From Mixia osmundae IAM 14324 (Eukaryota > Basidiomycota > Mixiomycetes > Mixiales > Mixiaceae), in contig NW_014575554.1 of assembly GCF_000708205.1 (NCBI RefSeq), forward strand, positions 1-64,000: a DNA stretch of 64,000 bases, written 5' to 3'. How positions within the stretch are numbered: the first letter of the stretch is position 1; each line of letters begins with the position of its first letter. The position numbers and the translations under genes were made by a program. Below are positions 45,402 through 55,347 of the stretch, piece by piece. The notes under the pieces were generated by a model. It worked only from the letters and a program-made list of their open reading frames with translations. It had not been told where the DNA came from and did not search any database.

Positions 45402-45896
45402 CTGACTTGTTGCAAGCTAATAGCTCTGCTTCGTCGAGCGTGGCTACACGCGGCTGCGCGGGCCGCTTTAACTGAAAATATCTCGAGTCAGGTTTTCACC
45501 AGTGGCTGAGCGTCGCGCAGGATTTGTTGAGATCCACCGCAGTGTATCAGGCGGAGACAGAAGAAGGCACCTCAGAAGCTCATGTCAGTGACTGAAGCGA
45601 GCATTGACCAGTCTCTGGATTGGCTGCCGCATGCATTCCTTCGACGAGCTACCTGACGGCGCTGGATGGCGAGGCCTCTTGCATTGCGCAAAGCTCACTT
45701 TCGTCGGTCGTCCTTCCCTCGGGCACCCTTCGCTCGTCCGACTGTATCGTAACAATCGGATGAGCCGAGTCGGCATCCTTTGGGAGACGTACCAGGGTCA
45801 TAGGGGAGAAGAAGGAGCAGGCAGGCCGATGCAGAGACTGGGTACGCTCTCGAACTGTTTGCTGATCCTTTGACTCGCAACAGTGATCTCGTCATC
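45402..45896. promoter_or_regulatory. Shared divergent promoter of two ribosomal protein genes
   Basis: 495 bp between the eS17 (minus) and uS8 (plus) starts, both highly expressed ribosomal proteins. No ORF is convincing in it. I see no obvious TATA box or a known ribosomal-protein box. That the intergenic sequence drives both genes is inference from layout. Confidence 0.55.
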
Positions 45897-46391
45897 ATGG
45901 TTCGAGTCTCTGTGCTTGTAGGTCCATCTATCGACACACTTGGTCCTCGACTCACGTGTTCGTCAACAGAATGACTGCCTTAACAACATCAACAATGCCG
46001 AGCGACGAGGAAAGCGACAGGTCATCATCCGACCGTCTTCGAAAGTCATCGTCCGCTTCTTGACCGTCATGCAAAAGCATGGTTAGTCATCATCACCTCT
46101 CACCTTTCGGCCAAGGCTGAGAGATGAGCAGGCTACATCGAAGAGTTCGAAGAGGTAGACGATCACCGCTCTGGCAAGCTCGTCATCCAATTGAACGGAC
46201 GCATCAATAAGTGCGGCGTCATCTCACCTCGCTTCAACGTTCAGCTCGGCCAGATCGAAAACTGGGTCGCGCTGCTCTTGCCCGCCCGTTCGTTCGGCTA
46301 CATCATCCTCACCACTTCTGCGGGTATCATGGATCACGAGGAGGCAAGACGAAAGCATGTCGCGGGCAAAGTCATTGGCTACGTGTACTAG
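45897..46391 (+). CDS. RPS22: Ribosomal protein uS8 (S22/S15a)
   Basis: Three exons, 45897-45917, 45970-46081 and 46132-46391, giving 130 aa, the exact usual length. [69 protein letters not shown] and the end [20 protein letters not shown] match eukaryotic uS8. The first exon is only seven codons. It binds 18S rRNA in the small subunit body. It is followed 106-142 bp downstream by the pterin dehydratase gene on the same strand. Confidence 0.95.
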
Positions 46392-46533
46392 ACTATGTGC
46401 ATCTGCCTGCTGTACTTCCTGTGTACAGCTGCTCTTGGCTTTCCTGAGCTCAGTGTGGCTGGCTGTCGCGTGCCTACGCCTACGCTGGCCTCTATTGATG
46501 CACAGATTGGCGACCAAGCTTGGTAGCCTGAGA

Positions 46534-46931
46534 ATGGTGTCATCTAGGGCAAGCCCAGTCAAGGCTACCCGCGAAGCGATCGACGCAGCAGTGGCTCGAG
46601 GCTGGACTGTCGTCGCCGGCAAGGAGATGGGTCAGGCAAGACTTCACAAAGAGCTTGCCTTCAAGGGCTTCAAGCAAGCATGGGCGTTCATGAACCTGGT
46701 CGCAATTGCTGCCACGGATCTCAAGGTCGGTCACCTATTATGTCACTTGTGCATGGGCCAATGAGCAAAGGACAGCATCACCCGGAGTGGAGCAACGTCT
46801 ACTCGAAAGTCTCGATTAATCTTACAACGCACGTCGCAGAGGTACCCAACAGTCTGACAGTACTCGACATTCAGCTTGCCGAACGTATCGACCAGGCAGA
46901 GCAAATCACGCGTAGTGGAGATCACCCATAG
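46534..46931 (+). CDS. Pterin-4a-carbinolamine dehydratase (PCD/DCoH family)
   Basis: Two exons, 46534-46729 and 46771-46931, giving 118 aa; a Met at 46498 would add 12 basic residues that could be a mitochondrial signal. Signatures: [54 protein letters not shown] and [18 protein letters not shown]; the HHPEW motif is the active-site pair. The intron (41 nt, donor GTCACC) keeps HHPEW intact. The enzyme dehydrates the 4a-hydroxypterin formed by aromatic amino-acid hydroxylases. Few fungi are known to use such a hydroxylase, so the role here is not clear. The stop is 31 bp from the stop of the converging makorin-like gene. Confidence 0.85.
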
Positions 46932-46987
46932 GATCAATCTCTATCGCGATATTGGTGAGGATCAGTCTCTATCGCGATATTGGTGAG
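46932..46987. repeat. Two tandem copies of a 28-bp unit at converging gene ends
   Basis: Unit 46932-46959 and unit 46960-46987 differ by one base (GATCAATCT versus GATCAGTCT, then CTATCGCGATATTGGTGAG). The second unit encodes the last codons and stop of the minus makorin-like gene. The first lies immediately after the stop of the plus pterin dehydratase gene. Confidence 0.85.
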
Positions 46988-47867
46988 CATCATCATCATC
47001 ATCGTCGTCGTCGTCGTCGTCGTCGTACTCGTCCTCATCATCTTCATCTTCAGCCAGATAGTCGTCCAGCACGGCTAGGGCGAATTCGTCAAACAAATGC
47101 GCTCGCATCTCCTCGTCAGTGGCGAAGAGGAGCCGCTCGCCGGGCCTAAGCATATTGCGTGATGGTAAGCTGCCGTTGCGCCGCCTGGCACTGCGAGCGC
47201 TGCGAGCCTGTCGCCTGGCCTGTCGTAGCTCTTGGGTGTCCTCGAATGTATGCGTGAAGCCTTCGTAGACCTTGCCGTCCGCCGTCTCGTGCTTGTAGTG
47301 ACACGATATGCCATAGGGGCATTCAGTATGATCACTCGCTTCAAAATATCGGCACTTCGTCGCAGCACACTTGTCGAGGTAGCCTTTGACGACAGCTTCC
47401 TTCTCTGGCCCTTGAGCAAGGAAGCGGTGGCATGGGATGATGTAATGGCTGCGATTGCGGCAGACGCAGCAGGTCTTGCGCACGCCGTCTGCGCTAATTT
47501 CTTTGTCCTTACGATCACGCCACTTGCGAATGCAGCCGAGGCAGTAGCAGTGCGAGCAGGCCTCCAGCAGGCCATAGCTCTGACTTGGCACTTCGAGACA
47601 GATCACGCAGGCGTCTTGCTCCTCTTCCGCCGATCGCGCCGCTGATCCGCTTGGCCCCGCTAAAGTGAACTCTGATGACCAGTCTTCGAGCTTGTCTGGC
47701 GCTGAGCCTGCGCTGGATGCATGCTTGAAGTGACATCTGGCGGCCCGCCAGCAGTAACCCTCGTTGAAGAACTTGCAGGGAATCTCCTTGCGCTGCGCGG
47801 AAACCATGTTCGGCTTTGTAGCGACTGATCAGAGACAGCTTACCTTGGTGAGGGTGATCTCGTTCAT
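46962..47867 (-). CDS. Makorin-like CCCH/RING E3 ubiquitin ligase
   Basis: Two exons on minus, 47867-47844 and 47792-46962, giving 284 aa. A small first exon encodes MNEITLTK and joins to RKEIPCKFFNEGYCWRAARCHFKH, a CCCH finger. A RING domain follows (CVICLEVPSQSYGLLEACSHCYCLGCIRKW then CCVCRNRSHYIIPC), then a second CCCH-type motif (CRYFEASDHTECPYGISCHYKH). The C-terminus is very acidic, with a run of twelve Asp residues encoded by a GAC/GAT repeat. This order (CCCH, RING, CCCH) is that of makorins. If translation instead starts at 47807 the first finger is retained. Likely substrates are unknown. Its end lies in the tandem 28-bp duplication. Confidence 0.82.
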
Positions 47868-48039
47868 AGCACTGATCGCTGTCGGGTTTCGATCATTCGG
47901 TGACGCGGTGTCAGTCAAGAAATTCATGAAAGCGGTCGCGCTTATCGAATTTAAGAAGATCTTGCGGCCAAGGAATGTAATCTGCATGAGGGCCCCTCAG
48001 GATCAAGCATGCGGCGCGGAAGATGCATGCAAGTGACAA

Positions 48040-51000
48040 TTAGTAAGCGATAACACCCCTGAGACGCTCTAATTCCGCGCCAATGGCAAACACCCATTGA
48101 TCGCGTTCGGCCTTGCTTCGTGCCTGATAAGTGAGCTGTGTGAGTGCAGCACTACTTCCAAGGGCCTTCCAGTAGAGCACGAACGCGAGATCTTCGTCTG
48201 CTGCGTATGAAACCAGGCCGTCTTGTCCATAGTATCGCGAGACTGCTTTCTGTTGAGCGCGACTCGAGCTGTTGCTGTCGTATAGATCGGCATTAAGCCG
48301 GCCGACGACGATATAGCAGCCGTGGAGATCGATGACGTTCTTGCGACGATGATACGTGGTCTGTGTAGGCTGACCCTGCCAGTCACGCTGCCGGAGCTGA
48401 AATTCGACGAGTTGACCGGCGGCGAGGAAGACGTGCCTTTCGATGAAGGGCCCTGTCGCTGCTTTGTGGTATAAACGCCCGGATAGTGTGATACCACGGC
48501 AGCCTTGAAGTATGCACCAATTGTAACGTGCAGCCGACAAGGCACTTTCGTCCAGTTCCGGCAAGGCTGAGACAGGCTGCTCTTCAATTTTCGCCGGTCG
48601 TGGCATTTGCTCAAGTGCATCCACACGTTGTCGCCGTGCCCAATAAACGACCAGCGCAGATAGCCGCTGCACCCATTCTTCGGCGGTCGCGCGGGAATAA
48701 CACTGCCAGAACATCAACACCGTCGTAGAGCTTACTGCGAGCTGCCTTACCTGGAAACGCAAAACGCGATCATTCTCAGTGACGATCTCAAAGGTACGCG
48801 TCGAGACGTCTGGATCTGCAGGTGCAAGCTCCCCTATTGCCTCGTCTTTGACCAAAGGCGACTGGCTCGTCGTTGAAGCGCGATCGTCTCGGCTCGTTGC
48901 ATCTTGAGCGGTCGCCAGTCTGACTGCTTTGAGCTTGCGCAAATCCACGTAACCCTTGGCCCGACGTATCTGCTCGGCTGAGCGCTTTTGCTCGGATAGC
49001 CCAAAGTTCTCGAGCAGTTCTTCAGGCGAGGAAGTCATGCCAGTCACTTTTTCACCTTCTAGATTTTGCGTCGCTGCTTTGATACGAAGCCACCGATGTA
49101 CCGAAAACCACCGTGCTTTGCGAGCCTGCCGCTCTGGAGCCATTGAATATGGAGCGCCGAAGACACCTCCTGCGCCTGCCAAGAAAGGTGCCAAAGCGAG
49201 CGTGGCTGGGTTATCGACGGTCGCTTCAAAGGGTGGATCGGGCGGATGCGCTTTACTCGGCTTGTTAGCGAACAGATAGCCCCGATGTGTCGAGATGTAC
49301 AGTCTTTCGGTGCCAGCAGCTTTGATTCTCGTCACATAGCCCTCGACCATCGCCGGTTCTGCCATGAGCGTGCGGTCGGGCATGCTGACACTGGTAGGAT
49401 AATGTAATTCCGCCCGAAGCTCGAGTTGATGCAGCTTCCGCGTGGTTTCTGCCATCGGTATGCCCACAAGGACTTCTAGACCTTGACTACTCCCTTGAGC
49501 TTTAGGATCGCGGGCGACCCACTCTAAGATTGTGCCGCTGTGCCATGCAAGCGAGAAAGCGGTACCCTTGTCGACCATCTGCGCGTGTAAGGCGCGCCAT
49601 TGCGGTGCTTTGACAAGCATGTCGAAGGTTGTGTCGATGACGCGCTTCAAGGTCAGTAGACGATAACTTTCTCCAGATCGCGTCAAGGTACGTTGGGTTA
49701 TGTCGGCAAGTCCGAGTCGGCGAGCCTGAAGCACGCTGTTCGGAACAGGGATGCGTATCGTCGCTTCCAGAACCGGGACGTGAACATCGAGCTGACGGGG
49801 TAGCTCGCCGCCAAGCGCTTGCCAAACCTGAAAAAAGAAAGTGCCTGCCTCTGACATATGCTGTGTGCGTAGGATAAACACGTTCGTGCCGAGGTGATAG
49901 CGGTGCAAACGAGCAGTCTTGCGAGCTTTGCCAGAACTGAGCGCATGCTCGTGCTTCGACTGAGGTGAACAAGTCAAGCACATAATTCGATCCGAGGCCG
50001 AGAACAAACTGAGCATTGTCTTCCCCGGCTTGAGTGGGATGATATGGCGCAGCTTCATGTGCTTGACAATACGCTCGCGAAAAGGTGTCTTGTAGTGCGA
50101 CCAGCACTCAATCGCGTTGGCCTTGCGGACGACAGTAAGCTCTTCCCAAGGTCTGAAAGTGACCGCAAAGTTGCGAATTGAAAGCTCATTCAGATCCTCA
50201 GGCAGATCCTCCCTGATAGACCAGCCCGACTTAACGAGCATCTTTGTCCTCGTGATGATCTCCTGCGATCCGTGTTCAATCCGTCTGATGAGCCCAGACT
50301 CTGAGAAGGCAAGCATTTGGTGTTCCATACCACCGGGACGATCCGGACGCCCAAGAACGTGTTCGACGCGAGCAGGCGGTGCATCGCCAGCAGGCGGCGA
50401 GTCGGACAAGGTGGGCTCTATTTCGCCCGGGAGAAAGTTCACAGTTCTTGACTTTCGGAGCATGTGCAATTGGGGATGAGTCCCTTTCACCGTACTAGCT
50501 TCATGTGCTTGTACGCTTGCAAGGGATGCGGCCGAAGACGCAAGATCGCTCTTGGTTCGAAAGAGCTCAAACGTCATATCGGGTCTGTCTTCGTCGATTC
50601 GTAACGGTGGTCGATTGCAATGCGATGCAGGCGCGCGACGCACGGTAGCAGGCAAATCAGTGATACTGGGATTGAACGACGATGCATCGTAGGGCTGTGT
50701 TCGGGCAGTCTGGAATGACGTAGCCGTTCTCGCAGTCGCATTTGTTGCACGGGCGACCGGCTGCGGTCTGATGGGCTGCATTGACGTCCGATCGGTACTG
50801 TTAGCTGTCTTACCGGGATGTAGCAATGCGAGAAGATCGGAATCATGATCGACATCACTGTGTCTACGTCTCAGTCTGGTACGATACGCATAGTCGCTGC
50901 GATACCTATGGGAATCCTTCTGTGCGTTAGAAGCAGCTTGCTTCTGCTGATGATCCTGATTGGTGTGCTCGCGTTCTGCGTCTTCCTCGTCCCTGAGCTT

Positions 51001-51663
51001 GTCTTGCCGCAATTGTTCAGCGGCGGCGCGTATGTCTGCGCCAATCTCGAAACTGCCGCCTTTCCACCTACTCCAGCTGTCCTCGCCCGCTGTCTGCTTC
51101 TCGCGGGCAGCCCCATCGCTGCCCGTCGCAAGGTGACGCTTCAACCGTCGGGTCAAGCGGAGTCTCTTGCCCTCCTTGCCACGCTCGATCGTCCGGCGCC
51201 AGAATCTGGTCTGCTCCTGACGCGCCTCCCTGACTTCTTGGGCAGAGTGACCGAGCATGGTATTGACAAGATGGGGTCCTAGAAATACTCGGCGCAGACC
51301 GCCTTGCGATGGTTTGCATGTACACGACGGTCCGCCGTCCCTGCGTGCCGGATCTGCGTGCACCGTGTCGCCTTTGTGTATTCTGGACTGGTCGCGAAAG
51401 GCCTGAGCGGCGGCATTGCCCGTGCTGAGCGTTGCATGAGTTCGACGAAGGTCTTCTGGTGGACCGAGGGACAGTGGTTCGTGCTCTGGATCAGCGTAAG
51501 GCACAGCCGAGGTGGACGCACTGGGCCCGCCAGGTCCCAATCGTGTTGGCGCGGCAGGTAGCGAAGCACTCGTGTTGGTCTGCTCAAGCTTCGGTCTGAA
51601 ATCGGCATTGTCGATCGCAGGAGCAGATCTGCTCTGCGTCAGGACCGGTCTATCGCCAGGCAT
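48040..51663 (-). CDS. SPO71: SPO71-like PH-domain protein
   Basis: A single long exon, 1,207 aa. Matches the Spo71/Mug56 family: an N-terminal FLGPHLVNTMLGHSAQEVREARQ, a Ser/Pro linker, MLVKSGWSIREDLPEDLNE, WEELTVVRKANAIECWSHYK, and two PH-type modules, the last ending with HVFLAAGQLVEFQLR, RKNVIDLHGCYIVVGRL, EDLAFVLYWKALG and QARSKAERDQWVFAIGAELERL. In yeasts the family acts in meiosis, when the prospore membrane grows around spore nuclei, probably binding lipid. No intron is visible. It diverges from CK2 beta (starts 166 bp apart). The role outside ascomycetes is inferred. Confidence 0.72.
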   Translation of the reverse strand: MPGDRPVLTQSRSAPAIDNADFRPKLEQTNTSASLPAAPTRLGPGGPSASTSAVPYADPEHEPLSLGPPEDLRRTHATLSTGNAAAQAFRDQSRIHKGDTVHADPARRDGGPSCTCKPSQGGLRRVFLGPHLVNTMLGHSAQEVREARQEQTRFWRRTIERGKEGKRLRLTRRLKRHLATGSDGAAREKQTAGEDSWSRWKGGSFEIGADIRAAAEQLRQDKLRDEEDAEREHTNQDHQQKQAASNAQKDSHRYRSDYAYRTRLRRRHSDVDHDSDLLALLHPGKTANSTDRTSMQPIRPQPVARATNATARTATSFQTARTQPYDASSFNPSITDLPATVRRAPASHCNRPPLRIDEDRPDMTFELFRTKSDLASSAASLASVQAHEASTVKGTHPQLHMLRKSRTVNFLPGEIEPTLSDSPPAGDAPPARVEHVLGRPDRPGGMEHQMLAFSESGLIRRIEHGSQEIITRTKMLVKSGWSIREDLPEDLNELSIRNFAVTFRPWEELTVVRKANAIECWSHYKTPFRERIVKHMKLRHIIPLKPGKTMLSLFSASDRIMCLTCSPQSKHEHALSSGKARKTARLHRYHLGTNVFILRTQHMSEAGTFFFQVWQALGGELPRQLDVHVPVLEATIRIPVPNSVLQARRLGLADITQRTLTRSGESYRLLTLKRVIDTTFDMLVKAPQWRALHAQMVDKGTAFSLAWHSGTILEWVARDPKAQGSSQGLEVLVGIPMAETTRKLHQLELRAELHYPTSVSMPDRTLMAEPAMVEGYVTRIKAAGTERLYISTHRGYLFANKPSKAHPPDPPFEATVDNPATLALAPFLAGAGGVFGAPYSMAPERQARKARWFSVHRWLRIKAATQNLEGEKVTGMTSSPEELLENFGLSEQKRSAEQIRRAKGYVDLRKLKAVRLATAQDATSRDDRASTTSQSPLVKDEAIGELAPADPDVSTRTFEIVTENDRVLRFQVRQLAVSSTTVLMFWQCYSRATAEEWVQRLSALVVYWARRQRVDALEQMPRPAKIEEQPVSALPELDESALSAARYNWCILQGCRGITLSGRLYHKAATGPFIERHVFLAAGQLVEFQLRQRDWQGQPTQTTYHRRKNVIDLHGCYIVVGRLNADLYDSNSSSRAQQKAVSRYYGQDGLVSYAADEDLAFVLYWKALGSSAALTQLTYQARSKAERDQWVFAIGAELERLRGVIAY

Positions 51664-51828
51664 CAGGGCACTAGCAAGTCGAAGCAGGCCAGATCCAAGT
51701 CAGATTGAACGTTGAACGTCGCGCCCTGCCCAGCGTGCCAGGGTTCGAAGGAGTCGGCAAAGTAGCACGCTGCCACTCGCAGCTGGTTCAGAGGTACATG
51801 CGAGAGATCAGGTAGCCTCGCTTGTAGC

Positions 51829-53390
51829 ATGCCTAGACCCTCTCGAGCGAATGCTAGTGGGACAATAGGGCAACCGGCGAGCAAAGCAGGAGAGACGACA
51901 GTACAGACTTTGAGCGAGCCCAGGCAGCGCTCGCAGCCTGTCAGCGCATCAGCAGCTAGTCAGTCCCCTTCGAGCAGTCTCAGACGCAACAACCGCCAGC
52001 CCGCGCAGTCCAGTAGCAAAGCGGCCCAGTCAGAATCCGTGATGCCGGCGCAAGACGAAGACGGGCAGGAGGAGGAGGAAGAGGAGGAGGAGGAGGAGGA
52101 AGAGGAGGAGGAAGAGGAGGAAGAGGACGATGAGGGAAAGGCACCAGGCGGCGAAGTCTATGGTCTGCTCGGCTTGGCTTGCGCGAGACTGCATGTGCTG
52201 AGTGTGCTCGGTCGCAGAATCAGAGTCTAGCTCTCAGTCAGGCACAGAATCCCTGACCTGGATCTCCTGGTTCTGCTCGGTCCCGGGCCACGAGTGTGCG
52301 TCTACCTTCATCAGCACTCGTGAACAGCTCATAGACCAAAGCTGACACACTGTTCCGCAGATTTTGCCGAAGTGACAGATGACTTCATAGAGGACGACTT
52401 CAATCTTACTGGCCTTAACGCGCTCGTGCCCTTCTACCAGGAAGCCTTAGAGATGGTTCTCGATGTTGAGCCAGGTATGCTTTCGTTCACGTCAGAAATC
52501 GTTCCGCGTTCATTGCACGATGAGCAGAAGAGGAGAGCCTCAAGATACCCGACGTGTCTATAGTGGAAAGCTCTGCCGAGCTTCTGTACGGACTCATACA
52601 TCAGCGATTCATCCTGACCAGACAGGGCCTCTCTCAAATGGTATACTGAATCGTCTGCATGCCACGTCAGAACTGACAGCGGCCGCGCAGCTTGGCAAAT
52701 ATGAACAAGCCCATTTTGGCTACTGTCCGCGCGTTTACTGCAATACAACGAAAGTCCTACCGTGCGGCCGATCAGATCTACCGGGCGTAGATACCGTGAA
52801 GCTTTACTGCCCGAGCTGTACAGACACCTACACGCCGCCCTCGTCTCGCTTTAACGGTGTCGATGGTACGCCTCTGTCTCAGATCCCTCATCAAGGCTAA
52901 TGTATGTGCAGGCGCATTCTTTGGCACGACTTTCCCGCATCTTCTCTTCCAGTCATTCAAAGACATTGCTTCGACCGAATCGCGCGTGCCTGCCTCGCCC
53001 GTCCCCGAAGAATCTGCAATGTCGAATACTAGAGCAGACGGGCAGGCGAGAGGACAGGGTCTGCCAGCAACAAACGCGCTGACATCGGCCAGCAAACTCT
53101 ATATACCGAGGATATACGGCTTCAAGGTGTCCGAACGTGCGAGGAGTGGGCCTCGAATGCAATGGCTGAGAATGCAGCCCCGGGATCCGATCGAATTAGA
53201 TTCGGTAGACAACATGGGCCGATGGAAGGACGAAGATCCCGGAGCTGAGATGTTGCACGAGGAGGGCATACAAGAGGCCACTGACGGCTATGGACCTGAC
53301 GTCGACGAACCAATCGAAGAAGACGAGCAGCCAGCTCCGATGAGTCCGCCGAAGAGGCCAGCCTCTGCTCGCTATGACGACACAGATTAG
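51829..53390 (+). CDS. CKB1: Casein kinase II regulatory subunit beta
   Basis: Six exons, 51829-52155, 52238-52295, 52361-52474, 52528-52640, 52691-52865 and 52912-53390, giving 421 aa. It is the dimeric regulatory subunit that assembles CK2 holoenzyme. Conserved parts: [84 protein letters not shown] (zinc site) and [17 protein letters not shown]. Exon 3 starts so that HEYFAEV is formed across the splice. The N-terminal 109 residues are an unusual addition: Ser/Gln-rich and then 19 consecutive Glu. The C-terminus adds a disordered Pro/Asp tail. The gene converges on RMD5, 63 bp between stops. Confidence 0.93.
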
Positions 53391-53453
53391 ATTCATCATC
53401 AGTCTGTCATGCATCTGTACTATTGCATACGACAGAAGAAGCGCTCTCAGAAA

Positions 53454-55134
53454 TCAGAAGTGTACACGTGTTGCTGATGCGACCGAACTCTGCACGGGAC
53501 AGTAGGGACACTTGAAGACACTGCGCCAGCAAGTCAGATTGAGCTCCTGAGCGACTGGGTGTCTTTGGCTTACGCGGATCCCTTGGAAAGTCGACTCAAG
53601 GACTCTTTCGCCACAACGTGGCCGCAAGGCATCATCATCGGCGGATTGTCCTCGGTCGCTTGCTCTTTGGAGACCGGACAGGCAAAGACCGAATGGAAAC
53701 GGTACTGTGAGGGTAGCGCAATCTCGATAGGCAGCTCTTCCACCTGGGACCATTCGTTGCGCTTCTCCTTCATGACGCTTCTCACTTTTGCAATTCGAGC
53801 AAGCGCTCCGCCTCCGCCGATGTCCGTCGCGACCACAAGCGGTAGGTCTCGAGAGACTTTCAAACGCGCACAGTATTCTCTTGTGAATATGTCAACCACT
53901 TTCTGCAGTGCAGGTCTTGCCCTCCGCTTCTTGCCTGTCGCTGCCTCGGCGGGCGCAGGCGTAGCTCCAGATCGAGGCACATCTTGCAGAACCGATTTGA
54001 GCTCGTCTAGCCAGGTAGAGTAGTAAGGTGAGTTGAGCAATCGCTCGAGCGGCGTGAAGAGCGCTGCAGTGATCATCGAAGCTATCTTGGCGTGGTGTCG
54101 TGCGTAAAGTGGCTTGAAATGTCGCATGGCATAGGCGAGAGCAAGACTAGCCCCATTTGATATAGCAGGCTTATCTGAAGCGCGTGTGGGGAGTCGTATG
54201 ACTGAATGAGCTTGTGCGTCTTGTGTGACAGGATAGACAGCAAACGCAAGCGTGTCCGGTAACGGGACAGAATCCGAGAAGAGTAAACGTGCGAAAATGT
54301 AACGCTGCGTCACGAAGAGTAAATCGGAATCTCGAGAGAGAAGAAATGGTTCGTGAGCCTGGCACCAGCTATGTGCGTCGTTTGCTCAGTCGCAGCAAAG
54401 TCAAGAGGCAGAAAGCGTACTCGAGGACAGATCGGAGGTTCTCATTGCGAATATCATCAGCGATCACGTGCATCTTCTGAAAGGCTTCTTCGAACTGGAC
54501 TGGAAATGGCGTGCGCGATTCCACGCAAAACGAATTGGCGACATGGTAGTGGCCTTGGCGCAGAAGATGCTGAGCGATAACGGTGTTGACGCGATCTGCA
54601 CAAGAGGCAAAATACATGTGCTCAAACGGATCTTGTTTGCTTCTGCTTGTCGATGCATGTGCATTGAAGGCTGTCAGATCCGATACGAGAGGAGCAGCGG
54701 GCGCAAAAGCGGGCGCGTCAGGAGGTGTCACTGGCGGTGCCGAGGGTAACAGCGGCGTCAGGTCTGCGGTGAATCTCTGCGAGATCGTCCACCAGCGTTA
54801 TAGGCTACGAACCTGCAAACAGATTGGGGACAGACCTTGTCAATATTCTTGCCGAGCCTGGTGAGCGACGACTGCCACTCTTTATGCCTCTCTGCGATCC
54901 TAGCGTTGCTGGCTCTCACAGACTGTGCCAGGCTTGCCAGACTGTTGTCGAATGCATTGGGATCTGCATTGACGTTCAGTCTCAAAAGATGGACCGGATT
55001 CTCGCGGGCAGACCAGATGTGACACGCTGACGCAAGACTTGCAGGCGGTCAATGAGATTTTGCAAGATCTCTTGCTCGTTCAGACTATCTGAAGCCGAGG
55101 CGGCCTTCTCATAGTCTCGCTTGAGCGAATCCAT
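53454..55134 (-). CDS. RMD5: RMD5/GID2, E3 subunit of the GID/CTLH ubiquitin ligase
   Basis: A multi-exon minus gene. Start MDSLKRDYEKAASASDSLNEQEILQNLI (55134), then LNVNADPNAFDNSLASLAQ, an exon with HLLRQGHYHVANSFC (LisH), EAFQKMHVIADDIRNENL (CTLH), and a long C-terminal exon with FKPLYARHHAKIASM. It ends with the degenerate RING typical of this family: FACPVSKEQATEDNPPMMMPCGHVVAKESLSRLSKG, an intron, then VFKCPYCP. In yeast the GID complex degrades gluconeogenic enzymes when glucose returns. It starts 213 bp from the alkaline ceramidase gene on the other strand. Inner exon limits are approximate. Confidence 0.85.
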
Positions 55135-55347
55135 GCCTCTTGACGTCCCGCGGAGGACTGAGCTCGACGCACGTCAGCGATGCAGCTGTGACGCTGTGAC
55201 GTTGCGAACGAGTCAACCTGACGCGACTATATAAAGCTATAATATAAGTAATCCCTGGTCGACGTTCCACTAGCGACGCCAGCCGTTTCGATTGGCGAAG
55301 CGCTGCACTTCGCGGCTCATTCTGCTCCCCGGCAGCTGGTCTCAGCG

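Noticed and set aside
46984-47034. GTC/ATC triplet run as a microsatellite or CRISPR-like array
   Set aside because: It codes for the Asp run of the makorin-like protein; no spacers or repeated units of CRISPR size exist in the window.
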